Shown: piece by piece, positions 28,833-36,947 of the stretch
Layout of the letters: each line of letters begins with the position of its first letter
Position numbering within the stretch: position 1 is the first letter of the stretch
Assembly (NCBI RefSeq): GCF_902497785.1
Contig: NZ_CABVHK010000004.1
Coordinates: 124,001 to 188,000, forward strand
Length of the DNA: 64,000 bases
From: Pseudomonas fluorescens
GTDB taxonomy: Bacteria; Pseudomonadota; Gammaproteobacteria; Pseudomonadales; Pseudomonadaceae
Direction of reading: 5' to 3'
Notes under the pieces: generated by a model
Databases searched by the model: none
Told to the model about the DNA's origin: nothing
What the model saw: the letters and a program-made list of their open reading frames with translations, nothing else
Made by a program: the position numbers and the translations under genes

Positions 28833-29939
28833 TCAGCTCCCGCTCCGGTCAAAACCACTGAAGAAACTCGCGACGTGCCCGGCGTCCAGCGCCTGCAGGG
28901 TCGGCGGATTCCAGCGCGGAGTTTTGTCTTTGTCGATCAGCAAGGCGCGTACGCCTTCGATCAGGTCGCCGCGCGCGAACCACTGACGGTCCAGGTGCAG
29001 CTCGAGCGCGAAGCAGTCTTCCAGGCTCAAGTGCCGACCGCGCCGCAACATTTCCAGAGTCGCTGCCATGGCCAGCGGCGAGCGGCTTGCCATCAGGTCA
29101 GCGGTGGTGACTGCCCATTCGTGACTGTCGGCCACGGTGACTTCGCGCAGTTGCTCAACAATACTCGGCACATCGGGCAGGGCGAAGAAATGATCGATGG
29201 CCGGGCGCAGTGCTTCCAGTGGCGCATCGGCCAGTTGCTGCACCGCGAGCCGGGCCAACAGACCTTGCAGGTCCTTCAGGGGCGTTTCGTGCCATTCCAG
29301 CTGATCAAGTTGGTCGTCGAGGGCGCTCAGCTTTTCACTGTCCAGGTACCAGTCGGCCAAGCCGCAATACAACGCATCGGCGGCGCGAATCTGCACGCCG
29401 GTGACGCCCAGGTAAATCCCCAGTTCGCCGGGGATGCGCGGCAGGAAGTAGCTGCCGCCAACGTCCGGGAAGTAACCGATGGCCACTTCCGGCATCGCCA
29501 GGCGGCTTTTCTCGGTGACCACCCGCAAATCTGCGCCTTGCACCAGGCCCATGCCGCCGCCGAGGACGAAACCGTCCATCAACGCCAGTACCGGTTTGCG
29601 GTAATGGTGGATGGCGAGGTCGAGGGCGTATTCCTCGACGAAGAAATCTTCGTGCAGCGTGTCGCCATTCTTGAAGCTGTCGTAGAGCGAACGAATGTCG
29701 CCGCCGGCACAGAAGGCTTTCTCGCCGGCACCACGCAAGACCACGGCGTGGACCTGCGGGTCTGTTGCCCAGGCGTCGAGTTGGCGATGCAGGAGGCGGA
29801 CCATGTCCAGAGTGATTGCGTTGAGGCCGGCGGGGCGATTGAGGGTCAGGTGGCCGATGTGGTTGCGGACCTCGGCCAGCACGTCATTTTGCGTGGCCTC
29901 CATGGACTGAGTCCCCTGCGATAAAACCTGAGCAGTCAT
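28833..29939 (-). CDS. 3-hydroxyisobutyryl-CoA hydrolase-like protein
   Basis: A 368-residue crotonase-fold protein, about 100 residues longer than hydratases, which fits the HIBCH class that hydrolyses 3-hydroxyisobutyryl-CoA (valine pathway). Signature blocks are FCAGGDIRSLYD, GGGMGLVQGADLRVVTEKS and MPEVAIGYFPDVGGSYFLPR. I used ATG 29939; a GTG lies three bases earlier. It is transcribed first of a two-gene unit with the acyl-CoA dehydrogenase. Some close homologues are annotated as enoyl-CoA hydratase/isomerase. Confidence 0.88.
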   Translation of the reverse strand: MTAQVLSQGTQSMEATQNDVLAEVRNHIGHLTLNRPAGLNAITLDMVRLLHRQLDAWATDPQVHAVVLRGAGEKAFCAGGDIRSLYDSFKNGDTLHEDFFVEEYALDLAIHHYRKPVLALMDGFVLGGGMGLVQGADLRVVTEKSRLAMPEVAIGYFPDVGGSYFLPRIPGELGIYLGVTGVQIRAADALYCGLADWYLDSEKLSALDDQLDQLEWHETPLKDLQGLLARLAVQQLADAPLEALRPAIDHFFALPDVPSIVEQLREVTVADSHEWAVTTADLMASRSPLAMAATLEMLRRGRHLSLEDCFALELHLDRQWFARGDLIEGVRALLIDKDKTPRWNPPTLQALDAGHVASFFSGFDRSGS

Positions 29940-30070
29940 CACTAACTCCCTGCTTTTATTGTTCTTTATAGAGAAGCTCGCGCGCGAGCGATGCAGGATC
30001 GTACCAGTGCAAAATTGTGATGTACAACCGGGATATGTGCAGCGTTAATCTGCATTTATGCTTGGGGTGA

Positions 30071-30151
30071 ATCAAAAGATCGCAGCCTTCGGCAGCTCCT
30101 ACGGGAATCACATACCAATGTAGGAGCTGCCGAAGGCTGCGATCTTTTGAT
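30071..30151. repeat. Intergenic hairpin repeat, family A, inverted orientation
   Basis: The arm order is reversed compared with other copies: ATCAAAAGATCGCAGCCTTC comes first and GAAGGCTGCGATCTTTTGAT last, around about 20 unpaired bases. It abuts the HPP gene stop codon. Confidence 0.85.
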
Positions 30152-30153
30152 CT

Positions 30154-30846
30154 TCAAAGCCTGGGACTTAACACTTCACCAATACTGCGCCGCTTGGCCT
30201 GCAATTCGCTGGCATGTATCAGTTGCTCAAGGTCTTCCGGGGTGATGTCAATAAACGCCTCCATCTCCGCCAGCGCCAGTTTCAGGTCCTGAGCGGTAAT
30301 GGCCTGGCGCTCGGGCGGCACCATCGGCGGCGCCTCACTCGCGCGTTTGGGGTAACGAATGCGCGTCAAGTTGTTGTAAGCCAGCGCGCTGAGCAGCAGG
30401 GTCGTGGCGCCGAGCATCACCGGGCCAAGCGCTTTCCAGTCCAGCGCAATGGTCGCCGGGTCGGCCAATACCATCAGCAACGCCAGGGCGCCGGCCGGTG
30501 GGTGCAGGCAACGCAACCAGCACATCAGGATCAGCGCCATGCCCGCTGCCAGGCAAGCACTGCCGAGGGTGCGGCCCAGCACGTGAGCGACCAGCAGCGC
30601 GATCACCCCGGCGCACAAGTAGCCGCCGATGATCGACCAGGGTTGCGCCAGTGCACCGGACGACACCGCGAACAGCAGCACAGCCGATGCGCCCAGCGGA
30701 CCGATCAGGTGCTGCGCCACTTCGATGCCGAAGACCTGCGCACAGAGCCAGACACTGAGCAGGGTGCCGAGGCTCATGCCAATGGCGGCGCGGCTCCATT
30801 CCGAAGGGCGGGTGTTGATGGCGGCGGGGAACCAGCGAGCGAACAT
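30154..30846 (-). CDS. HPP family membrane protein
   Basis: A 230-residue membrane protein with about four to five transmembrane segments and the family signature LHPPAGALALLMVLAD. A cytoplasmic C-terminal tail of about 60 residues (ITAQDLKLALAEMEAFIDIT) follows. Related plant and cyanobacterial proteins have been linked to nitrite transport; the function in Pseudomonas is not settled. ATG 30846 is used because sequence further upstream is not protein-like and includes a terminator. Confidence 0.85.
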   Translation of the reverse strand: MFARWFPAAINTRPSEWSRAAIGMSLGTLLSVWLCAQVFGIEVAQHLIGPLGASAVLLFAVSSGALAQPWSIIGGYLCAGVIALLVAHVLGRTLGSACLAAGMALILMCWLRCLHPPAGALALLMVLADPATIALDWKALGPVMLGATTLLLSALAYNNLTRIRYPKRASEAPPMVPPERQAITAQDLKLALAEMEAFIDITPEDLEQLIHASELQAKRRSIGEVLSPRL

Positions 30847-30876
30847 TGGGCAAACGATCCGTTGAAAAACCGAGGT

Positions 30877-30911
30877 AAAAAAAAGGCTTGTCTGGGAAAC
30901 CCAGAAAGCCC
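30877..30911 (-). terminator. Rho-independent terminator after the MFS gene
   Basis: Read on the minus strand, GGGCTTTCTGGG, a short loop, then CCCAGACAAGCC and a run of eight T. It lies about 95 bp past the MFS stop and 31 bp before the HPP start, so it could also attenuate HPP expression. Confidence 0.7.
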
Positions 30912-31004
30912 TTGAAGGTGTTCCAACTATTGGGGGAGGAACGAGGCACAGTGTGCCGTTCCTGACCGATGCCGACAAATTCATATTAATGCAGCTTGAG
31001 TGCA

Positions 31005-32183
31005 TTAATTTTGCTGCAAGGCGACTCGCCGACCACTCATGAAGCACAGAAACCCGCCCATGGCCGTCAGCGCGCTCAGGGCATAGAACATCGTCGGCGC
31101 CGGCGTGTGCATCAGCAGGAAACCGCAAATCACCGGGCTCAGCGCACCGCCTAGAGCAGCGAGGTTCTGCGCGCCGTAATAGCTGCCGCGCAGTTCTTCC
31201 GGCGCGAGGGTGTCGACGAAGAGGAATTCGGCGGGGTAAATAATCATTTCGCCGAGGGTGAAGATGAACATGGCGATGCACCACGACACCAGGCTATCGG
31301 CCAGGCTGAAACCGATCAGGCCGACGATGAACAGGCTGGTGCCGCCGGCAATCCAGTAGCGCAGTTGTTCGCGCTTGAGGAACCGGCCGATCTGGTATTG
31401 CAGCAGGATCACGCTGACGGCGTTGCAAGCAAGCAGCGCGGCCATGGTTTCCAGCGCGCGTTTGGCGTCGTGGGTCACCAGCAGGTATTGCGAGAGGTAC
31501 AGAGTGAAGCGCCCGTGAACCACCGTGCTGAGCAGGCAGCCGCAGGTGAACATGATCAGCGTGCGGTCGTTTTTCAGGGTAATCAGGGTTTTCAGGAAGC
31601 TTTGCGGCTGGCCGATAGCGGGGGGCGGGGCAGCGTCTTTGGGGATTCCGCTCATCAGGAAGATGCTGAAAAACGCAATGCCGCCGGCAATCAGGAACGG
31701 TGCAATCGGGTACACCCCGGCAATCACCACGCCGAGCATCGGCCCGGTGGCGTAGCCGATATTGGTCAGGGTGTAGCGCAGGGAAAAAGCCTTGGCGCGC
31801 TGGCCCACGGGCAGGTTTTCGCTGAGGATTGCCTTTGAGCCGATCAGAAACAGCGCCGACGCCGTTTCGGTGATCACCAGGGTCAGGGTGGTCAGGTAGA
31901 GGTTTTCGGCGAAGGTCAGCAACACGAAACCGATGGCGCTGGAGAGCATGGCGAGGATCAGCAACCGACGTTTTTCCAGGCGGTCGATGATGTACCCGCC
32001 GTAGAGCGCGAGCAGGGTGGCGATAAACACCGCGATGCCCAGCAACAGGCCGACGTCCTGTTGGTTGAGGCCGAGTTTGTTGCTCAGGAACAGGGTGAGC
32101 AACGGACTGGTGATGGCGCGGCTGACGACGATAGTCAGCGAGACCATCATCAGGCGGCGGATGACAAGCGAGTAAGTGGCCAC
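31005..32183 (-). CDS. MFS transporter
   Basis: A 392-residue major facilitator protein with about 12 hydrophobic segments. GGYIIDRLEKRRLL is the loop 2-3 signature region, and LRYTLTNIGYATGPMLG is helix 5, as in drug/proton antiporters of the MdtH-like group. No neighbour indicates a substrate. The terminator at 30877 closes its transcript; a family B repeat precedes it. Confidence 0.88.
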   Translation of the reverse strand: MATYSLVIRRLMMVSLTIVVSRAITSPLLTLFLSNKLGLNQQDVGLLLGIAVFIATLLALYGGYIIDRLEKRRLLILAMLSSAIGFVLLTFAENLYLTTLTLVITETASALFLIGSKAILSENLPVGQRAKAFSLRYTLTNIGYATGPMLGVVIAGVYPIAPFLIAGGIAFFSIFLMSGIPKDAAPPPAIGQPQSFLKTLITLKNDRTLIMFTCGCLLSTVVHGRFTLYLSQYLLVTHDAKRALETMAALLACNAVSVILLQYQIGRFLKREQLRYWIAGGTSLFIVGLIGFSLADSLVSWCIAMFIFTLGEMIIYPAEFLFVDTLAPEELRGSYYGAQNLAALGGALSPVICGFLLMHTPAPTMFYALSALTAMGGFLCFMSGRRVALQQN

Positions 32184-32243
32184 GGTGGGGCGGATGTCCT
32201 TATTCAGATTTTAGGGTATTCGACGGTGAACCGTGTCGCGGCC

Positions 32244-32352
32244 ATTCGCGAGCAGGCTCGCTCCCACAGGGGAATGCATTTCAGATGTGAGAGCAGGCTC
32301 GCTTCCAGAGGCGCATGCATTTCAAAATGTGGGAGCGAGCCTGCTCGCGAAG
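32244..32352. repeat. Intergenic repeat cluster, family B
   Basis: Outer arms TTCGCGAGCAGGCTCGCTCC and complement enclose a degraded internal third copy (GAGCAGGCTCGCTTCCAGAG). The two direct copies each continue into a GCATGCATTT-like stretch, which suggests local duplication of a repeat unit. Confidence 0.8.
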
Positions 32353-32409
32353 AGGCCGGAGCAGACACCCTGGAAAGCCGCGATTGCCCGCAACAGTGCG
32401 TCATACGAC

Positions 32410-32640
32410 TTAATCCCGATAATGCCGCTCATACACCGACGCCGGATGATCCTCGGTCACCTGCACCGCGCCATCCCTCCACCAACGAGCGACTTGCGCA
32501 CCGGTGGCGATCCACACGTCCTCATGTTGTTGAATGCCCAGTAGCAACTCGCGCAACACGCCAATCCGCCCCGGCGTGCCAATGATCTCCGGGTGCAACC
32601 TCAGCACATAACACAGCGGCGACTTGATCACGGCTGGCCA
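32410..32640 (-). pseudogene. Remnant of a polysaccharide deacetylase C-terminus
   Basis: About 75 codons in one frame end with VLRLHPEIIGTPGRIGVLRE and VWIATGAQVARWW, the standard C-terminal block of polysaccharide deacetylase/PuuE-like proteins (HP-x-x-x-G-x-P-x-R, then VW-x-A-T). The upstream catalytic NodB-type domain with its Asp and His metal ligands is missing; sequence before about 32640 is unrelated. It is read as a gene fragment left by deletion or rearrangement. Confidence 0.65.
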
Positions 32641-32729
32641 CAGCGTCGATGGAGTTTTCACAAACGCCGCTGTAGCCCATTTCCCAGGCCGACTGTTGCG
32701 GCATCCGTGCAATGGCGGAACCGGCCATG

Positions 32730-32929
32730 GACGATTCGTCGGTTTTCTACCGCAGCATTACGCTGCATCCATGGTCGCCCAAGGCCAAATTCGCGCAGTG
32801 CGACCGGACCTCATTCACATCAGCACGCCGTTCAATCTGATCCTGCGGCACAACACTGTGCGCAGTCCGCTGGTCAAGGCATTCGCCGAGGCATTGGGGG
32901 TGGATTTAAAGGTGCCGGTCCAAGGCTGA
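32730..32929 (+). pseudogene. Remnant of a LysR-type regulator C-terminus
   Basis: An open stretch reading FLPQHYAASMVAQGQIRAV, then PFNLILR and SPLVKAFAEALGV, looks like the last 60 residues of a LysR-family effector domain. No DNA-binding domain precedes it; the upstream sequence belongs to the deacetylase remnant on the other strand. Its 3' end overlaps the acetyltransferase gene by 56 bp. Confidence 0.55.
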
Positions 32930-33434
32930 AGCGCATCGCACAACGTCGTTCGCCGGGTAAGCCGTGGGCGATTTCGTCGTTTAATACCTGGGTTAAACGC
33001 GGTTCTGTTTCAGCAGGGCTCAATGTTGCAAAGCCCATGCGCCGATAAAACAATTCATTCCACGGCAAGTCACGGAACGTGGTCAAAGTCAGACCCGCGA
33101 GTTCTTGCCCGCGAGCGTATGAAACTGCGGCTAACACCAACTTCCGGCCAATGCCCCGGCCCTGAAATGGCTGGCTGACCGACAGTTCCTGAATATGCAG
33201 TTGGTTGTCGATTTCCCCCGCAGCGAGAAACCCCGCAAGTGCACCTTCGGCGGACTGCGCAACCCAAACCTGCCCGGCCTCGATTGCCCATCGATGGTGT
33301 TCGGCTCCGGGCACCGGGCTGTCGGCCAGCCAGGCCAATGAAGGGTCGTCGCGAAACAGTTTCGCAGCGCAACGTTCGATGTCAGGGAGGGCGGGGGCGT
33401 CGGCAACCAGGGCGCGGCGCACAATAATCGTCAT
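32874..33434 (-). CDS. GNAT family N-acetyltransferase
   Basis: A 186-residue GNAT protein. VSQPFQGRGIGRKLVLAA is motif A, the acetyl-CoA pyrophosphate loop, and ELFYRRMGFATL is the motif B region. I used ATG 33434 (a GTG lies nine bases upstream). The proline-rich C-terminus (APLNPPPMPRRMP) overlaps the LysR remnant and may be altered by that junction. Acceptor substrate unknown. Confidence 0.85.
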   Translation of the reverse strand: MTIIVRRALVADAPALPDIERCAAKLFRDDPSLAWLADSPVPGAEHHRWAIEAGQVWVAQSAEGALAGFLAAGEIDNQLHIQELSVSQPFQGRGIGRKLVLAAVSYARGQELAGLTLTTFRDLPWNELFYRRMGFATLSPAETEPRLTQVLNDEIAHGLPGERRCAMRFSLGPAPLNPPPMPRRMP

Positions 33435-33446
33435 GTCTGTCACGGT

Positions 33447-33548
33447 ACAGGAGCTGCCGAAGGCTGCGATCTTTTGATTTTAATCTTCAGCGATCTTTGA
33501 GGCACTGAAGAGCAAGGGCAAAAGATCGCAGCCTTCGACAGTTTCTAC
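33447..33548. repeat. Degraded family A hairpin repeat
   Basis: CAGGAGCTGCCGAAGGCTGC and a mutated complement (GCAGCCTTCGACAGTTTCTA) flank about 40 extra bases. It separates the GNAT and ugd genes. Confidence 0.75.
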
Positions 33549-33570
33549 AAGGGTTGTGTGTGCCGGGGGA

Positions 33571-34950
33571 TCAGGCTACATCCGAAGCCGCCGGCCATTG
33601 CTGATGCGGAATCGGTAACGTGCGCGATTCTCCGCGACCCATCGGGAAGTATTTGAACCCGCCGCGTGCCAGGCGCTCGGCGTCGTACAGGTTACGGCCA
33701 TCAAAGATCACCGGGGCTTTGAGCCGTTGCTGGATCAAGTTGAAATCCGGCGCCTTGAACTGCTGCCATTCGGTGCAGATGATCAACGCATCGGCACCGG
33801 CCAGCACCGATTCCGGTGTGCCCATGAGCATCAACTTCGCTTCGTCCGGGTACAAATGCTGGGTTTCCTGCATGGCCTCCGGGTCGAATGCCCGCACGCT
33901 CGCGCCCGCGGCCCACAGCGATTCCAGCAGCACGCGACTCGGCGCGTCGCGCATGTCGTCGGTGTTGGGTTTGAACGCCAGGCCCCACACGGCAAACGTC
34001 CTGCCGCGCACATCGCCCTGATAGAACGCCTTGATGCGTTCGAACAATTTGTGTTTCTGGCGCTGGTTGATCGCTTCCACCGCTTGCAACAAGTCACTGG
34101 AGCAATGCGCCTGTTCGGCGCTGTGGATCAATGCGCGCATGTCTTTGGGGAAACATGAACCGCCATAACCGCAGCCGGGATAGATGAAGTGATAGCCGAT
34201 GCGCGAGTCGGCGCCGATGCCCAGGCGCACCGATTCGATGTCGGCGCCGAGGTGTTCGGCCAGTTCGGCGATCTGGTTGATGAAGCTGATCTTGGTCGCC
34301 AGCATGCCGTTGGCCGCGTACTTGGTCAGTTCGGCGCTGCGCAGGTCCATGAACATGATCCGGTCATGGTTGCGGTTGAACGGCGCGTAGAGATCGCGCA
34401 TCACATCGCGCACGTCATCGCTCTCGCAACCAATGATGATGCGGTCCGGGCGCCGGCAGTCGGCGACGGCCGAGCCTTCTTTCAAAAACTCCGGGTTGGA
34501 GACGATCTCGAACTGCAGCAACCGGCCGACCTTGATCAGGCATTTGTCGATGTGCGCGCGCAAGGTATCGCCGGTGCCCACGGGCACGGTGGATTTTTCC
34601 ACCAGAATCACCGGGTGCTCGCGATGACGAGCGACCGCTTCGCCCACCGACAACACGTGACGCAGGTCTGCCGAGCCATCGTCCCGGGACGGCGTTCCCA
34701 CCGCGATAAACAACACCTGGCCATGTTGCACCGCGCGTTTTTCATCGGTGGTGAACTGCAGTCGCCTGGCGTCGAGGCCTTCGCGCACCAGGCTGGCAAG
34801 CCCCGGCTCGAAAATGCTCACGTGGCCCTGTTGCAGCAGCTCGATTTTGCGCTCGTCGATGTCCATGCAGACCACGTCATGCCCGACTTCAGCCAGCACT
34901 GCGGCTTGTACCAGGCCCACGTAACCGCTACCAAATACACTGATTTTCAT
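33571..34950 (-). CDS. ugd: UDP-glucose 6-dehydrogenase
   Basis: A 459-residue enzyme that oxidises UDP-glucose to UDP-glucuronate with two NAD. GSGYVGLVQAAVLAEVGHDV is the N-terminal NAD loop; EKSTVPVGT and NPEFLKEGSAV are the conserved core; the catalytic Cys lies in GYGGSCFPKD. It is the last gene of arn operons in Pseudomonas, supplying UDP-glucuronate for aminoarabinose synthesis, and follows arnF here by 3 bp. Because arnA and the other arn genes are absent from this locus, its product may serve another sugar polymer. Confidence 0.95.
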   Translation of the reverse strand: MKISVFGSGYVGLVQAAVLAEVGHDVVCMDIDERKIELLQQGHVSIFEPGLASLVREGLDARRLQFTTDEKRAVQHGQVLFIAVGTPSRDDGSADLRHVLSVGEAVARHREHPVILVEKSTVPVGTGDTLRAHIDKCLIKVGRLLQFEIVSNPEFLKEGSAVADCRRPDRIIIGCESDDVRDVMRDLYAPFNRNHDRIMFMDLRSAELTKYAANGMLATKISFINQIAELAEHLGADIESVRLGIGADSRIGYHFIYPGCGYGGSCFPKDMRALIHSAEQAHCSSDLLQAVEAINQRQKHKLFERIKAFYQGDVRGRTFAVWGLAFKPNTDDMRDAPSRVLLESLWAAGASVRAFDPEAMQETQHLYPDEAKLMLMGTPESVLAGADALIICTEWQQFKAPDFNLIQQRLKAPVIFDGRNLYDAERLARGGFKYFPMGRGESRTLPIPHQQWPAASDVA

Positions 34951-34953
34951 CGA

Positions 34954-35349
34954 TCACTCCTGAGTGTGGGGTGCGTGAGCAGGTCGAGCGTTGATGAGGA
35001 TGACGCCGAGCATGACCAGAGCCACCCCGAGGCTTTTGGTCAGGCTGAAGTCTTCGTTGAACACTGGCAGCGCGGCGGCGAGCAGGTACACCAGCGCGTA
35101 GCTGATGCTCAGAAGGGAATAAGCGCGGCCCAGCGGCACGTCGCGCAGGGCGGCGAGCCAGCTGAACATCGACAGGGCGTAAGCGAGAATGGCGGTCAGC
35201 ACCACGGCAACGGCGGTTGGATCAAGAGTGGTGGCGAGCCATTGGTCGGGGGGCGGCAGGCGCATCATGCTCCAGCGCATGCCCAGTTGCGCAGCGCTGC
35301 CCAGCAGTACGCTGGCGAGGGCGAACGCGAGGCCACGGCGCAGGCTCAT
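34954..35349 (-). CDS. arnF: ArnF-like undecaprenyl-Ara4N flippase subunit
   Basis: A 131-residue small multidrug-resistance-fold protein with four transmembrane helices (for example [18 protein letters not shown] and [15 protein letters not shown]). ArnE and ArnF together move undecaprenyl-phosphate-aminoarabinose across the inner membrane. Its position between arnE and ugd and the ATGA overlap with arnE support ArnF over a generic EamA-type protein. A functional pathway would need arnBCADT from elsewhere. Confidence 0.82.
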   Translation of the reverse strand: MSLRRGLAFALASVLLGSAAQLGMRWSMMRLPPPDQWLATTLDPTAVAVVLTAILAYALSMFSWLAALRDVPLGRAYSLLSISYALVYLLAAALPVFNEDFSLTKSLGVALVMLGVILINARPAHAPHTQE

Positions 35350-35690
35350 GCGTGCAGCCCCAGCAGGATGACGCCGGCAATCACCAGCGCCACACCCCAG
35401 CCGTGACGACAGTCGATGGTTTCGTGGAAAACAAAACGGGCGATCAGGGTGATCAGCACGAAATTCAGGCTGAGCATCGGGTAGGCGACGCCGACTTCAA
35501 GCCGTTGCAACACCAGCAGCCACACCAGCAAGCCGGCGCTTAACGCAGCAATCGCCAGCCACAGCCATCGCGAACCGAGTGTTGCGCGCCAGCCAGACGG
35601 CCCGGTGCGCCAGCTCTCCACGGCAAATTTCTGGGCAATCTGACCCACGCAGGTGAGCAGGCAGGCGGCCAACACCAGCAACAGGCTCAT
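35346..35690 (-). CDS. arnE: ArnE-like undecaprenyl-Ara4N flippase subunit
   Basis: A 114-residue SMR-fold protein with four helices; LACVGQ-like start ([18 protein letters not shown]) and [20 protein letters not shown] are typical of ArnE. Its ATG overlaps the stop of a short upstream reading frame (35687-35794) in ATGA style, which is the normal junction with arnT in complete operons. Here the upstream gene is reduced to a fragment, so the promoter that once drove the operon is probably gone. Confidence 0.82.
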   Translation of the reverse strand: MSLLLVLAACLLTCVGQIAQKFAVESWRTGPSGWRATLGSRWLWLAIAALSAGLLVWLLVLQRLEVGVAYPMLSLNFVLITLIARFVFHETIDCRHGWGVALVIAGVILLGLHA

Positions 35691-35794
35691 GGCGCAGCCC
35701 GAAGAAAAATCAACTTCACGAGGTTGCCCAGTCCATAGCGTTTCTCCTCACTCTGACCGTCGCGCATCCACTGTTGCAGGATAAACGAGGGCAT
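35687..35794 (-). pseudogene. 3' remnant of the gene upstream of arnE, possibly arnT
   Basis: A 35-codon frame (ending [13 protein letters not shown]) is coupled to arnE by an ATGA overlap, exactly as a full operon neighbour would be. No arnT-like membrane sequence precedes it: an in-frame stop lies just before its ATG and the next 200 bp are not protein-like. I read it as the surviving tail of the deleted upstream gene. Assignment to arnT rests on operon order only. Confidence 0.45.
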
Positions 35795-36008
35795 ATTTCA
35801 GTTCGGCTATCGTGTTTTGGACATCGTTGAACGACCGAACTTCGTTTGACTTTCGCCGCCATGGTCGGCAGGTTGGGACGCTGTTCAAACGTGCGTCGTT
35901 TAGCCGTCGCTTCGTCGAAAAGTCTTACGGAAGTGTCCTGCTTCATCTTGAAAATGTTTCAATCCCCCATTGTTTTAATGACCTCTTTCCACTCAAGGCC
36001 GTTTTGTT
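35795..36008. other. Junction sequence between arn remnant and recombinase gene
   Basis: A 214-bp stretch with lower GC than the neighbours and no credible gene. It holds the presumed promoter of the rightward recombinase gene; AAGG at 35995-35998 could be its ribosome site. No clear direct repeats or att-like core were seen by eye. Confidence 0.4.
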
Positions 36009-36947
36009 TTGACTGACTTACCCGTTGCCGATTCAAGTGCTGCAAAGCCCAATCCCATGACCCTCTACCTGGCGCGCCTGGCGCCGTCCAGCCAACTGAC
36101 CATGCGCTACGTTTTGCAGGACGCCGCGGACCGCCTGGGCTTCGAAGACATGAACGTCGAGGAGATTCCCTGGCATCAGCTGCAGCCCGAGGATGTGATC
36201 GCGCTGGTCGCGGCATTGCGCACGGACGGCTACGCACCCAACTCCTCTTCGCTGTACGTCAACGCCGTGCGAGGGGTGATGAATGAAGCCTGGCGCATGA
36301 GCCTGATCAGCCAGGAACACTTGCTGAAGATGCGCTCGGTGAAGGCCATTGCCGGTACGCGGCTGTCTCAGGGGCGCAATCTTCGACGCTCGCTGATCCA
36401 GGAGATGATGGCGGTGTGCGCGGCAGACCCGCGGCCACAAGGTTTGCGCGACGCGGCAATCATCGGGATTTTGTATGGCTCGGGCATGCGCAAATCGGAG
36501 TCGGTGAACCTCGATCTGAATCAGGTGGATTTCACCGAACGCAGCCTGTTGGTGACCGCCAAAGGCAACAAGCAACTGATCAAATACGCACCGGCCTGGG
36601 CGTTCGCCAAACTCGATGCGTGGCTGGAACTGCGGCGCTCGCAGCTCAAGGAAGGCGAAGTTGACGACGCGTTCCTGTTCAACCGCATCCGCCGCGGCAG
36701 CCACATAACCCGTGAGCGCATCACCAAACACGCGATTTACTACATTGCCCGCCAGCGGGGTGCACAGGTGGGGGTGAAAATCATGCCCCATGATTTTCGG
36801 CGCTCGTTCATTACCCGGGTCATCGAGGAGCATGACTTGTCGATCGCGCAGAAACTGGCGCATCACAGCAACATCCAGACCACCGCCAACTACGACGTGC
36901 GCGATGACAACGAACGGCGACGCGCCGTGGACCGCTTCGATCTTTAA
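36009..36947 (+). CDS. Tyrosine recombinase (XerC/D-like integrase)
   Basis: A site-specific tyrosine recombinase, 312 residues from TTG 36009 (alternative ATG 36057, 296 residues). The N-terminal SAM-like core-binding domain covers about 17-110. The catalytic set is complete: Arg161 in YGSGMRKSE, Lys185 or 188, H261-x-x-R264 in MPHDFRRSF, His285 in LAHHSN, and the nucleophile Tyr295 in TTANYD. Housekeeping XerC and XerD are normally found elsewhere, so this is an accessory recombinase. It lies between the truncated arn operon and fbpC, whose end it overlaps by four bases. No other phage or transposon gene is present. Confidence 0.88.
   Translation: MTDLPVADSSAAKPNPMTLYLARLAPSSQLTMRYVLQDAADRLGFEDMNVEEIPWHQLQPEDVIALVAALRTDGYAPNSSSLYVNAVRGVMNEAWRMSLISQEHLLKMRSVKAIAGTRLSQGRNLRRSLIQEMMAVCAADPRPQGLRDAAIIGILYGSGMRKSESVNLDLNQVDFTERSLLVTAKGNKQLIKYAPAWAFAKLDAWLELRRSQLKEGEVDDAFLFNRIRRGSHITRERITKHAIYYIARQRGAQVGVKIMPHDFRRSFITRVIEEHDLSIAQKLAHHSNIQTTANYDVRDDNERRRAVDRFDL

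Noticed and set aside
30847..31284. A 146-residue N-terminal extension of the HPP protein
   Set aside because: The extension covers the 3' end of the MFS gene and a terminator and is not protein-like; ATG 30846 fits the family.
36009..36947. Recombinase as evidence of a prophage or integrative element
   Set aside because: No other phage, plasmid or transfer genes, no tRNA target and no att repeats were visible in the window.
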